Positions 22,557 to 34,225 of a stretch of 64,000 bases of DNA are shown here, piece after piece. The stretch spans positions 310,001 to 374,000 of the forward strand of contig CP021227.1 in the NCBI GenBank assembly GCA_003999685.1, written 5' to 3'. The number at the start of each line of letters is the position of its first letter. The stretch's first letter is position 1. The translations under genes and the position numbers were made by a program. The notes beneath the pieces were generated by a model. The model was not told where the DNA came from. It saw only the letters and a program-made list of their open reading frames with translations, and ran no database searches. Origin of the DNA: Taiwanofungus camphoratus (lineage: Eukaryota > Basidiomycota > Agaricomycetes > Polyporales > Taiwanofungaceae).

Positions 22557-25500
22557 GGTGTGTGATGAGCGCGACCGGGTCTGTCTATAGATGTTGAGTG
22601 GGGAAATGGCGGGTGAAGAACAAGACAGGGGCGAAGATCATAGTCTTTAAGTACGGGACAAGGCAACCTTGGCAGCTTTCACGCGCAGCCTGACAATTGA
22701 TTTGTTTTCGGGAGCGAACAGATCAGGTTGTGGCACAGCACATCGAACAAAATCTAGGAGGGTGTCGTCACGCGTCAAGTTCAACCTGACTCAACAAGAC
22801 TCAACTTCCCGAACCACCCGTCATCTGGCTTCCAATACCTACCATGGAATCACAGGATGCACATGTCATTTGCGCCAAAACGGTCTCTTTCTCGCGGGAA
22901 GTCGCCTTGGTGAGGGGGAAGATCCCACAAAGTGGGCCCAGTAAGGCAGGAGAGGAAGTGGTTGGGCGCCAGACGGTGACGGGTACGGATTAGATAAACC
23001 ACTAAATCACAGCCGAACACAGGTTGTTTCGCCGCCCATCACCGCATTCAGCATCCCACCTGTGTTTTTGTGGTTGCTCTATGCCACTGTGGTCTCTTAT
23101 TGAGCTTGAAATACCGCTCCAGCGCCAGTTTGATTCAGAGGCCTGGACAGTATCTGGGCCCTGTTGTCCTCAGCTGCTTTCCCCGAAACCTGCTATGCTC
23201 CCTTGTTCGGAACCGGATCTTTGCAGGTAGCTACGCACCGATGTCAACGATCCCAGCCATATCTGGTTGCGCCGCAACAGTTTCCTATTCTCGCGCCATT
23301 ATTTTGATAGGTCACTGCCATAGTGCGACGGTGGTCACGGTGCTCTGCCATGGCGATCAGCATCCGCGTCAGCTCAGAGTCCTGGGCCATCACAGCTACT
23401 ACAGGACCCCGGTCATCTCCCCATTTGAGCATTACACATTAGAAGGTAAATTACTATACATCGGGCATACTTGTGTTTGCAAACGGCTGAAATTGGCCCG
23501 GATTGTAGAATGTTTTGGCTGGGAGCACTCCCTTGTGGCCTGCCCCTATCTTTGTGCTATGTATCTTAGCAGAAATGTAAACGGGTGATCTTGTCGGCCC
23601 GCCAAGCTACGGACAGCGCCTGGATGAAACGGTCCGTGTGGCTACACTACTCAAGTCTTATACATACACATATCGGTCGTTCCGCTGTCTGGTGCTGCAA
23701 AGATCTCAGCCGGTATGCGACTTGCTTCTGCATCCGGTGACCGCAGCTCACGGACACGACAGATTGATCGCCCTTGGCAAGAGGCTGCATTTGCCAAGCT
23801 ATTATCCTCGAGCATCGACATAGTGCCCACCTTAGACGATTGATTGTAAGCACGACATGGTATATACCATAGTGCTGGCCCGGGCGGGTGTCCGGTTGCG
23901 GGGTTGCAGTCTGCACCTGGAACGACCCTATTCCGGTCCCGCAGACGGCCACTGGTGACTGAGTCCGCCCCTGAAGCCCAAGCCTAAGGCCTAGGGCGGG
24001 ACGCTACGTGGGCGTATACCGCTGCTCGTCTTCCGATATCCGTGTGTCCGATGCGAGTACTCAACTCCCCGCCTCCGCCACTCGGAAACGCCGATGAACT
24101 TAAAGAGACTGACGATTGATTTTAGTTTTTTTTTTCCTTTTGCATATCTCACGAGTGAACAACTGTTTGCGCCTCGCAGGACAAGCTATGATGGGCCGCA
24201 AGGCGCCGCTTAAGCACACGCAGTCGCCGCTTCAATCCAGAGTGATTTCTTGGCTGGAGGGACGCTACATACCTTGGCATGCCTCCTTAGACTAAATTTT
24301 AGTCTGGTTAGGCACAGAGATGTCTTGGTTGAATTGCGATTATGTTATTTTCCTACGCCGGGACAAGAAGCTCCTCAATGATTGCAGGAGCCGTGGGTTC
24401 TCTACCCCGTTTCCAGGGGCGGGAAGGAAGGAACTACTATATCCCAGCTTGGGTCCTAATCTGAAACGCCGAGTCCGGCCGTTTGGCAGCATATATGTAA
24501 TGACTCAGTGACCCAACTTCAAGTCCCAAACCGCAGGTTGAAATGTGAGCATGCATATTATGACAAGCGTTCTGATCAGCTACAGCTGGTTGCAAAACTA
24601 TAGGCCGGGTCCGATAACTTAGCGCACACCGCGGAAACCACACCGGGGAATGCCTACCCGCCACTCTCCCTCGGCCTTCAATTGCTAGAGAAGGTGAGAT
24701 GCCTCGGCTTCCACCTGATTTTCGTACCCTGCTGTTTGCTAATTTCTCGGACGCGGCCTATAGTTTTGCAACCAGCTATACAGCTGCACCCGGGCCAGTG
24801 GGGATAGATCACGCGGAGATGGCGCCAAATATGCTCAATGTGTAATGTGTCTGGTGTCTGGGAGTGTTGGTGTGCTCCTAGAAGCATTCAATGTGGTTCA
24901 CGTATGAAGTATACCGCATTTCAAGTTGTGTGTCTGCGCATGCGTCGACCCCAAGAGATGATCTATGACTATCCCAGGCTCCCAGAATATTTCTTACGGA
25001 TTCATCCTTCGGACACAAGTCTGAAAACCTTGGGGTCCGGCCCATTGGACCAAACGAGTCGATACTCCTGATATTGTACGATGTCCGGGGTCCTCCTCGT
25101 GCCAACCTGCTGCCCCCAACAAAGTCCATACAAAAGCGCGCATGCGCTGGCCAGTCCAGGTACGCTTTCCTGCTTCATCTCATCTCCTACCTGACTGCGG
25201 AGTGGGCTCGGTCATAGCTCTGTACCCGGGCGGTCTCATCAGCCTTCGATCGATGTGGTCTGACGGACGCGCGGATGGCTTCAATTCCTCTGCGATGTAG
25301 GCAGAAATGTCAGAGAAGGTTTCATAAACGTCTAGAAGTGACGGCGCATCACGACCGCACAATTTCAACTATGCTGCGGGCAGTGGACAACTAGCAGTGG
25401 GCTGGTGAGACCGGACTTCCTCCTGCAATCTAATTCATTGTGTGCGCCTGTACGGCGGCGGCTGCAGGATCACTACGGGCACGGGATTATCGCCTGATCG

Positions 25501-27812
25501 CACCTCCGTCGCGGAGTATCAGCAGATTGAGTTGATGGAGGTGCCGAGCCCGGGTCGTTCCATTGAGCGACGTGCTTGCGAATGGTCTGGCGTGCGGGGT
25601 GACCGTGGCTTCCGCGGCTTTGTGGAGCGCGCAGGGACGGCTGCGGACGCGTGTGGCCAGCTGCGCGCGGATTGCGCTGTTAGGTCTGTGATATGGCGTG
25701 GACGGAACGTTGCTGGCTTGGGATCCTGAGAACGAATGATCGGATGGCTGCGTTCGCTGTGATGAGGCTTCTCTGCGGCAGTGGAGCTGCACGCCCGCCA
25801 GTAGACGATGGACGCCAGTCTTTCGTTCCCGTGCACTGGCTCGTGACGTGCCTATCAGCGCTTGCGTAGTGTCGTGCAAGAATACCATTGCACGTATGGC
25901 TTTGTAGGCAAAAGAAGCAGGGAGTGGGACAATATCATGTGCGCCGCAAAGCAACGTTTCACTATTCTGATGTAAGTGGGATTGCTTGCAAGCTCAAATG
26001 TTGTCCTGCCTATGGTTACGGACTGATATGTATACTTATGACTGTGATTTATGACCACTGCAGAGGCGATATCCCCTGGAATAGGTTTTGATTCTGACTC
26101 TGTGCAATGCTGAGATGCATTTGAAACATATCCCTCGTGTCATGTCTCCAGTCGTGCATCCATCGCACTGATTTTTTTCTTGTCGCACTGCAATGTGCCG
26201 TCATTGATGGATCACAGGATACATGAACATCTCCAACAGTGGCAGAGCTGCGGTGCATCACGGCTGGCACGACGTACAAGTGAGTTGATGCCCCATCTAC
26301 TCTGCTCAAACTGCTGATAGGGACACTTGGTTACTTGTCACGCACTTCCACGGCAGCATATGGCAGCAAACCCAGCTATCTCGGTGCGGTGCGTACTAGG
26401 TCGGATGCCATGCTTCTCTCGAGACAAGACAGCAATCGCAATCTCGGGGGTGTGACTGTGGGTCCCCTCAGGCCGAGGCGGTACGGATCGGATGCATGAT
26501 GTGTTGAGTCCATTCCCCTGTTTTACGGTGATTTTGCGCTCCTTCCTCGTGAGAAAGAAGTTTCTTGCTGCACTATTGCCATCTCATGAGTGGCAACATG
26601 GTAAAAACGGAGCGGCCTACTACCACTAATCCTCTCGGACGCAGGGAAAGGGGGTCGGAAGGGTACAACTCCGAGCTGAGGACAGCGGAGACGTCTCAGT
26701 TCAGGCTCGCAAAGCCGCACGTGGTGCACGTGTTTGTCGCGGGGAGTGGCGCCAGGAGCTCCAGTGTGGTATTCCACTTACTAGCATGAATCGTGCGGTA
26801 GTGAATTTACCACACGGATCCGAAAGTTAAGAATTCGATTCCCGGTGCTTTGAACCATAAAACATTTTTTGGAGCATTCCTTGCAGCTGAAGTAATATAG
26901 ACTGAATAAAACGACCTTTAAAGACTTTACTCACCGTGAGTGAAGACCTCTACTTTGTGGCGCTATGAGGTCATTTGTTCAGATCACATTTATCTTATCA
27001 AGGGCTCGTGCAACACTGAGCATTGACGGTGATATGAGTCTGCGGCCTGTTAGATCAACAGCCTGTTGGTTTGGCTGTGACTCCCGCGTCTTCTACTCAA
27101 ACCTAGATTTACAGATAATCAGAAAGAGCATCACGAGCTTATTTTCAACGTTTTCATCCTCTAGTGTTATCTACTCAAAGCTGTGCGTTAGGTTCATCGA
27201 ACTCAATCACTGCAAGCATGTATGTTCCGGTCCACAGGCCACAGGCATTCTGACGGAGTTGAAGTGTGACTGACACTCTGGCGTGATCCCGCGCAGGGAA
27301 TAGGAAGTTTCCACTGTACCGATTCGGACATACCTAAACTGGTGAGGGAGCCATTTTGCCTTACACAGTGGCTGTATCTCACTTTGAGCCAGATGCAGTT
27401 TCGACGTGCCTAAGCCGACTACAACTCTTACTTAAGCCCTCTCAAGCCTACCAGTCGAATTTCCAGGAACACAGTGGATCGTCCTGATATGATCAGCTTT
27501 TGAAGGCTCAACACGGGATATAAACGTGTATCGCGCCGCGCGCGATCATCAGTCATCCTGAGATGAATTCCTACTCTGTTTTTCGCGAACGCTGGGATCC
27601 CAGTAACAGCTTTTGTCTATGTCAGCGCGCCAGTTCACAACCGCGCCATCGGCTTCGTTTCGGACGCCGCCACTCTGGGTATACCAGTATGTTCCGTTCT
27701 GGGTGAACCACAGCAACCAGGTACTTAAATACCGCCCTCCCGTACCTATGTTACTCCCCGCCTCATTAACGACTTCTAACGCCAACTGCCATCACTCCTC
27801 TGCTAGAGGTCT
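22557..27812. other. Long intergenic region, no supported gene
   Basis: Many ORFs of 60-170 codons occur on both strands, notably in the GC-rich part 25.2-25.9 kb, but overlapping ORFs on opposite strands there are what GC-rich non-coding DNA produces. No domain or splice-consistent chain was found. It holds the inverted-repeat element at 24,577-24,786 and, at its right end, the promoter region of the DUF6699 gene at 27,813. Confidence 0.45.
24577..24786. repeat. Inverted repeat of about 48-bp arms, possible MITE or hairpin
   Basis: Left arm 24,577-24,623 contains AGCTGGTTGCAAAACTATAG (then GCCG.GTCCGA.AA.TTAGC). Right arm 24,738-24,786 contains its exact complement, with a few mismatches further out. 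About 115 bp lie between the arms. There is no coding potential. The outer ends (CAGCT..) have no obvious target duplication, so it could be a MITE or simply a palindrome. Confidence 0.6.
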
Positions 27813-28568
27813 TTGTCCACGATGCCCTCTGGCAGTAGGCATGTCCGCTTTGTGGATGATATCCCACCCACGCCCTCCTCTACCAACACTACCATCCTTT
27901 CCTCCGCAGGTCCCTTGACCCCCCGGCTATATGGTACACGAATCATACCCTTGCCCTCTGTAGCCGAGGAACAGCACGAAGGCTCGATCACACCTTCACC
28001 TCTCTTTTCATTCAACCACGCACCATTGCAAGTACAACTGCATGCCATTCTGGCTATACCATCTCCTCTCGTGTGGGACCTCAGATTTGAGCCCCGAACA
28101 GCCTCCGTCAGTTATGGCAACACGCTGCACCGAGGCAGTTTGTCGCCGGCGCTCCTTGCTGAGCCCGTCACACGACCTGAACGGCGCCTAATCACTCTTG
28201 CCTCCGAGGGTTATCCGTGGAAGATTGAAGTTGCGCCCTCTTCGCGGTCAACCAATTCTCCGACCTTTGTGACCGTCGATGATATGCTCTGTCAGTTGTA
28301 CCGCAATCTACGCCAGCCCGTGACTCCCGCTGAGTACAACACCCTCACGGAGAGAGCCAAGGAAGCAGTGACGAAAGCCTATCGTGCGCGCTGCAGCCGT
28401 ATCATGAACCCAGAGGAGCGCAAGGGAGAGGAGAAGAAGGGGGTCAAGAGGATCGACTACCTCAAGGATGCGCATTTCTGGAATGGTCTGATGCTCTGCC
28501 AGAGCAAGAGTGGGCAGGACGGGAGATCTGGTCGAGAGGTTGCCCAGTTATACGTGAGGAAGTCATAA
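27813..28568 (+). CDS. DUF6699-domain protein, copy 2
   Basis: Single-exon gene of 251 residues. The leader SRHVRFVDDIPPTPSSTN and Pro/Ser linker are followed by the DUF6699 domain: LQVQLHAILAIPSPLVWDLR, NTLHRGSLSPALLAEPV, LITLASEGYPWKIEV, TFVTVDDMLCQLYRNLRQPV, EAVTKAYRARCSRI, KKGVKRIDYLKDAHFWNGL. It resembles the copy at 21.8 kb in every block and keeps its length. A second ATG follows three codons later; the first is taken. No introns or lesions were seen. The role is unknown. Confidence 0.87.
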   Translation: MSTMPSGSRHVRFVDDIPPTPSSTNTTILSSAGPLTPRLYGTRIIPLPSVAEEQHEGSITPSPLFSFNHAPLQVQLHAILAIPSPLVWDLRFEPRTASVSYGNTLHRGSLSPALLAEPVTRPERRLITLASEGYPWKIEVAPSSRSTNSPTFVTVDDMLCQLYRNLRQPVTPAEYNTLTERAKEAVTKAYRARCSRIMNPEERKGEEKKGVKRIDYLKDAHFWNGLMLCQSKSGQDGRSGREVAQLYVRKS

Positions 28569-29899
28569 GTGGCTTTACTTACGTGCGGCGAAGGACCTTC
28601 ACGCTTCGGATTAATCATTTATCTCTATCTACTATGGACTCCCAGGATTCATGGACTGCAAGAATCGCGCATATTTTCAGTACCTTACAACTTCTCTTCG
28701 TCGGTATGTCGATTATAGCTAATTCCTACTGGCTTGGGACTGCTTTGACTCGACACAGGGAGACCGACATTTTATTAGTTGGAATTTTGTATCCTTAGTC
28801 GTTTCACGCTTACCCTGTTTGACCTTGCCAGGGCAAGAGACACTTCTACTGTACTATAAACAGGTTTCTTGGTAGCGATAATACGATCGTGGTCGAGCTT
28901 TGTGATCGATCTCTCCTTCATGCGTTCAAAATGATCTGTTGCATCGCAAGCAAGATCTGCAAGTAATTTGATGATGATCATTGGCCCGACAAAACTGCTG
29001 TTGCACACGCCACGCGCAGCTTATGCCCCCACAAATTACTATATGTGGAAACAGCTTTGCCTCTTCAGGCATGCATACTATCATTTGACCAGTGTTTGAA
29101 GATTTCCGTCATTCGATTTTTAGCTCCACAACGACTGAATGGATTGCTCTCGGAGCAGTGTCATTTTGTGGTTATGGATCCTGGCTACATGGCCATATAC
29201 TTACATTTTTAATTATTTTCATAGTGAGGTGCCCAAGGACGTTCCGGTGGAGGGGACTAGTGTTTGACGATTTTTCCGAGAAATGTCACGAAGAGTCACC
29301 ATACCAGGACAGTACCGCAATAAAGCTCCGACGTGGCTTTTGGGCATCTGCCTGCAGCATTGCAATGACAACGAAGTGCGTCTGCTGGCGGAGTTCAAAT
29401 CCAGATTGAGGAAGTGTCACTCTTGCTCATGGATTGTAACACACAGCAACACATTTGCTGCTGTACACTCATTGCTCCCACGATAAGCTTCGGAAAAATT
29501 GGGAGAGTGCATGTTATGGTATGCTTGAGTTAGACACAAGTGCAGGCACTAAGCGGCCATGGTTTGGGATGAGGCGAGAGGGTAGAAGAACGGCGATCGG
29601 CCTAATTAATAGATTTTCTGACACTCATATTGAACTTGTTCTCTACACACTCCCTCTCTTTAAAATCGGAGAACACAGTTGTGTTGCATGATTTTCTAGA
29701 CTATTTTAGACACCATCTGATCTTGAGAATATCCCAAGGAGAGTTTGCGATAAGCCATTCTCAAACACTGGGTCCTTCTCAAAGTGGTGTCACACGATAG
29801 TATGGCGGTCAGAAAGCTGATGTGGGAGAGAACGTTTGGTATTGGTTAACGATATCTTGATCTGAATAAAAATACAAGTGTTTGAGACAATGAGTTAAT
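28569..29899. other. Intergenic, no supported gene
   Basis: Short ORFs only, none with recognisable sequence. Confidence 0.4.
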
Positions 29900-30909
29900 T
29901 CATACACCAGTCTGTGTCGCCTTGTTGATCTCTTTCACAGTATGCTCCCACAACAGCTGCTTCGCCTCTTCAGAACCATAATATTTCATCTTACCGATAT
30001 CCTCTCCAAGATTGTCTCTCCGGTGGGCGCCGCCATCACCATGAAGTAAGCCCCACATCATGTATTCCGCACAAACCTCGGGCGAAACCGAGATTGGGTA
30101 TACCAGTGCGTGCACGAACGGCATGAAGGGGCGCAAAGCCCAATGAGATGCCCTGAGAATCGGTGTACGGACGATACCGGGATATATGTGCGTGAAACTT
30201 ATGTTGGGTTCTTTCTCCGCAAATGACTGTAAGGATAGAAATGAGCAGACAACATTACAGACTATGGTGTCATCCTTACCTCAATCATCAGGTCGTTATA
30301 TGTCGCTGCGGCCATGGCTGCATTCACCAGGCCGTAGCGTTTCTTCAGCCCCAGATCATCAAGGTCGATCCTCCCACCAGTTCCCGCGCCCAGGATCGAC
30401 ATAACTCGCGCGTCTTCCCCACTGTCCTTGGCCTTCTTCAAAAGCGGCAGCAGATCATTGGTAAACTTCCAGCGCGCGTAATAATTCAGGGCGAGTTTCC
30501 TGTCGATCCCTTCCGGCGTTTCATCTCTTCCTTTCATAGTAAGAAAACCGGGTGAGAGCACCAGGAAATTAACTTTGGGCAGACGTGCAAGAAGAGAAGA
30601 CGTGGTAGATTCGACGTTCTTCATCAGCGTAGCGTCGCACTGTACGAACTCATGCCGCACGGCTGGATCGGAAGCCGTCGGTTTAGGGAAAGAAGCAATG
30701 GTAGACTCGGCGGCGGCTTGGTTTCGACCACATAAAATGATGTGTGCATTGCCTTTGGTGTACCGGGCGAAGGCCTGCGCTAGGGCTTGTCCGATTCCCG
30801 ATGTGCCGCCCAGAAAGATCGCGACGGGTAAATACGAGGGCGTAAAGTTTGAATTAGCAGCTTGTACAAAGGCGAGCGTAGGCATTCTGGAGAGTAATGA
30901 CGGGAACAT
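29900..30909 (-). CDS. Short-chain dehydrogenase/reductase (SDR)
   Basis: Two exons, 30909-30280 and 30226-29900, joined at a GTAAGG..TACAG intron, give 318 residues. The Rossmann nucleotide site is VAIFLGGTSGIGQALAQAF (residues ~29-47), followed by IILCGRNQAAAEST, DATLMKN and VNFLVLSPGFL, the place of the usual NNAG. After ARVMSILGAGTGG one expects YxxxK, but the sequence is KKRYGLVNAAMAAATYNDLM then IESFAEKEPNISF. A Tyr is present but no Lys stands four residues later. THIYPGIVRTPIL is the usual post-catalytic segment. This layout occurs in a fungal SDR subgroup, so the enzyme may use another proton relay or have lost activity. Start 30909 was chosen; ATG 30885 (MPTLAFVQAANSNF) is an equally good or better start. 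Confidence 0.85.
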
Positions 30910-31234
30910 GTTGCAAGTATGGGAAATATATACACTGTCTAGAGTTGCGTTTCAAAGCCAGATAAGTTCCAGTGCGCGTCTAGGCTGGAGGTCCGGATAA
31001 CGCGTCGTGCTGGTAGAGACAAGATTCGGCGGCTCTAGCTAGGCAAATAGCACCCGCCTTGAGTGGACTGCATATAACATTCGTTGACGAGGTCCGTCAA
31101 TGCAGCCTGCCAGTTTCAATATTCAATGCCCGAGCGACGAACAGCCTTAATGATGATCACTGTGGCTAAAGCAAAGTAGCGTGAGAACGACGCATAACTA
31201 TTTTTTTTTGTAAATAGAGGTGAAAAATAATTAT

Positions 31235-31625
31235 GGGTGGAGTAACTTTGGATTAAGTGGAGCTTTGAACTACGAATATCTCCGACGCAGTCGGTTCTCA
31301 ACATTAACGGAGCATGTCCCTGATACCTCTCCCGTCTGTCTGACTGTCAACTGGGTCCAGCGCATTATGATGAATGGAAATTAACCATATAATTCAAAGC
31401 AGCGCATCTCGTTTAGAAATAGCTCCAAAATCTGTGGTATTTCATTGAATCTATGAGGCATTTTAGCAGCGGGAGGGGACGGTCGGACCCATGTTCACTG
31501 GTGGGCCCCTGATACCCCTTGTGCTCGGCCAATTTCACTTTGAATCAAGTGGAGCAAAAGTTTGAACTAAGGAGCGCTCCACTTTGCATTAAACAAGCGA
31601 GACCTAGGTCCCTGCAGATACGCTC
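31235..31625. repeat. Decayed relative of the MITE at 2.9 kb
   Basis: The right end GACCTAGGTCCCTGCAGATA, then CGCTC and TA, matches the right inverted repeat of the 2,875-3,248 element. The inner CTCCACTTTG/CAAGTGGAGC palindromes recur near 31,245, 31,545 and 31,575. The left inverted repeat is not found, so the copy is truncated or strongly mutated and the left limit is approximate. Confidence 0.5.
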
Positions 31626-33133
31626 TAATAGGTATTTATCGTTTCATTCTAGAACAGCTGATGCTCTAGAGCAATGTTTTGGAAATCAACTTGCAAGATG
31701 AAGTGTTGACGCTGCAAGCCATCCATGAAGTTCCCGTCAATGGATCACCTCGAAACAGCGATAACCCTTGAGTTCTCAGATCAATCCCTCACCGGGAAGC
31801 ACCCGGCCTTTTTATCATTGAGTCTACCGTGTTCAATGTCTTCGCAAACAGTCCCATCTACCTGGAACGATAACGATCCGCCGGTCCCCAGGATCGAGTT
31901 CCGAACAATAGGGGCTGTGCACGCCCAGAATCATGGGAATCGTCTGGTGACTCAAGCACCTAGGCAGCAACCGGTACGTTCATAGATACCAAATGTTCGC
32001 TATCTCAGTATATGAGCCGAGCCTGCGAATTTGTATTCCTTGCACTCCATGGAGTCCGGAAAACTCACATTATTTATCATAGTCCCACTGTTGAATCCAT
32101 CTCATTCGCATGTGGTCACTATCCAAATAATGCTGGTAAAGTTTGCCTATGAGATGCAACACAACACCCATATGGATGGCCAGTCTTAATTTTATCATAC
32201 CTCTCTTAGACTTTGCGGATAACTACTCACAAATTGGATTGTGTTTAGAGCAGTTTCTGGGTTTGGCATTCTGTACAGATAACCTTTGCATGCATACTAG
32301 TACTACAAATTCCAGGGAGCTTGCCCCGAGCACACCTGTTTTCCTCCCTAGGTACCTGAAGCAGAATTGACAAACTTACCGTCACACTTGGGCTCCGTCT
32401 CGTATTCTGAATTGGCATGCCAATTCAAGCCTGGAAGGATGGCCGGCCCCATCTCTTTACAGAGGCTTCCACCTATTCAGCACAGGAATACTGATCGGGC
32501 TGCCGTAGACGGAGATGACTGCCAAGACTCTCGTAGCTCCTGGTCGTCGGCATACTGTACATGTTTGTCACAAGGTACATGCTTGTCGGATGTGAGTATA
32601 TCGCGTCTCACGGTTGCCATCTCCTGTACTATACGCTGCATACGTCGGACACGGGACTCATCATGCGTCCGTGACGTGGGAATCATATTTCGGTCCCGCT
32701 GCCGGCCAAACTTCCAAGGCAAGTGTGCAGTCAAGACTGCCCTGCAGATCTGGCCAGTGAATTGACCCAGTGCCTGTTCCCTTTTTCTCGCTCCGTTCCG
32801 ATGTTCTCATACTATGATTCTGGAAGGGCAAAGTTGCTTGAATTGGTCTAGTTTTCGATCTTCTGGCGAGTCCTAGGAGACGCTCTCCAATACCGAGCCC
32901 AGGGATCCGATGACGTATATCACAGCAGACGTTCTTCGGCTAGACGGCTTGCTGAAGATACACAAAACTTAAACCCACTTCGGTGCTACCCTCGCTGGTC
33001 ATCTCGTTTTGGGTTTCACCGAGTCCCTTGAGCAGGTAACAGTGCAACAGGCGTTCGTTCGCACAACTCTCGTGGTCCTCATACATCGCTGACGTTAAAT
33101 GGGTAGGCATATATTTATCTGACCGACGTCGCG
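31626..33133. other. Intergenic, no supported gene
   Basis: ORFs at 31,725-31,985 (+), 32,367-32,765 (+) and 32,477-32,734 (-) are open but show no family features. The minus-strand one has a charged, possibly coiled-coil stretch (RRMQRIVQEMATVRRDILTS), which is too little to call a gene. Confidence 0.35.
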
Positions 33134-34225
33134 GTGAGGTTTGTGCCATCACTTCTGGGTGCACTTGCTTTGAGCATTGACATAGATGATCTCGCTAGAA
33201 GATCAAAGATAAGTATCCTCATCACCGGGGCATCCGGAAGGACTTCTGGTTACGTTCTCAGGGCACTCCTTGCGTCTCAAACGTCCGCCGTGCCCGAACT
33301 CCGCCTACTTGTGTATTCCGAAGCTGCCATCGAGAAGCTCAAGGCGGAGTTTCCACAGCCCCAAATGACTTCCTTCGTGATTGGAGATTACCTCGAGGCT
33401 GGCACGCTTCCGCCGGCGCTTCGGGAGGTCGATGTAGTTTTTCATAATGGACCAGCATTTCACCCCCAGGAGACCGCTATGGGCATCGAATTGATTGATG
33501 CAGCAAAGTAGGTCGGCGTCAAGCACTTTGTGTACTGCAGCGTGCTCTTTCGTATTCTAATTCTAACAAAGTTATTAAACCATAAGGTCAAGTGCCTGTG
33601 CGTCTTCCAATCATCAAGCGTGATCAATTATTTGACGTACACGTTTTGTCATGATAGTGTTGAAGAATACCTCCTGGAGTCGGGCCTATATTTCGGTTGA
33701 CGTCTTATCTCCTGCTGTAGCCGTCTTCCTTCATGCAAAATGTCAACATTGAGAACGTGTTAACCACTCTTACAATTCCTGCTGCATATTCTCCTATGAC
33801 TCTGCAAGGATATCTCGACCTGCAGGACTTTGCCGCAATAGCTTGTTTGGTCTTCTGGACCCCCTGCCTCACAATCGTGCCAGGTATGAGCTCGTGGGGC
33901 AGAATTACACCTTTCAGGATGTGGCAAAGGAATTCTCTTACCGTTTAGGCAAAGAAGTCGTATGCAAACGGGTCACAAGGGAGGAAGCCGCTGCTAGAGG
34001 GGCACTTCATTTGCGCGCACAACGTGATTATGCTCTTGAGGCGCTGGATAGGATGCTCTATTACTACGACAGAAGGTGACAACTGCCATGCCTATCTCGC
34101 TGGACCTACATTTATAGCTTTCATATTTCAGGGGAATCCCTGGAAACAGCAGCATTGTACGGTGGCTATTGGGGCGTGAGTCAACAACCTGGGCGACTCT
34201 GCTCCGTCGTGATCTATCCCAATGA
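33134..34225 (+). pseudogene. Broken NmrA-like / NAD(P)-binding atypical SDR gene
   Basis: NmrA-like proteins are Rossmann-fold NAD(P) sensors or reductases. From 33,134 the frame reads a leader, then ISILITGASGRTSGYVLRAL (dinucleotide site), ELRLLVYSEAAIEKLKAEFP, FVIGDYLEAGTLPPALREV, DVVFHNGPAFHPQETAMGIE and LIDAAK. A TAG interrupts before VGVKHFVYCSVLF at 33,509. Further family pieces follow in changing frames: LLNHKVK, VEEYLLESGLYF, MQNVNIENVLTT, SPMTLQGYLDLQDFAAIA, and after a frame change LLDPLPHNRARYELVGQN, YTFQDVAKEF. The last spliced piece GIPGNSSIVRWLLGRE ends at TGA 34,223-34,225. One nonsense codon and at least one frameshift make it a pseudogene, though most of the protein is still readable, so the loss is fairly recent. 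A sequencing error at the frameshift cannot be excluded. Confidence 0.7.

Noticed and set aside
23070-23588. Cys-rich ORF considered as a hydrophobin
   Set aside because: The eight-Cys hydrophobin spacing with two CC pairs is absent.
25487-25954. 155-codon minus ORF in a GC-rich stretch
   Set aside because: Opposite-strand ORFs of similar length overlap it and no domain is visible; typical of GC-rich non-coding DNA.
26780-26860. tRNA-like B-box (TTCGATTCC) before a GGTGCT end
   Set aside because: No A-box, no matching acceptor stem and no cloverleaf could be drawn.
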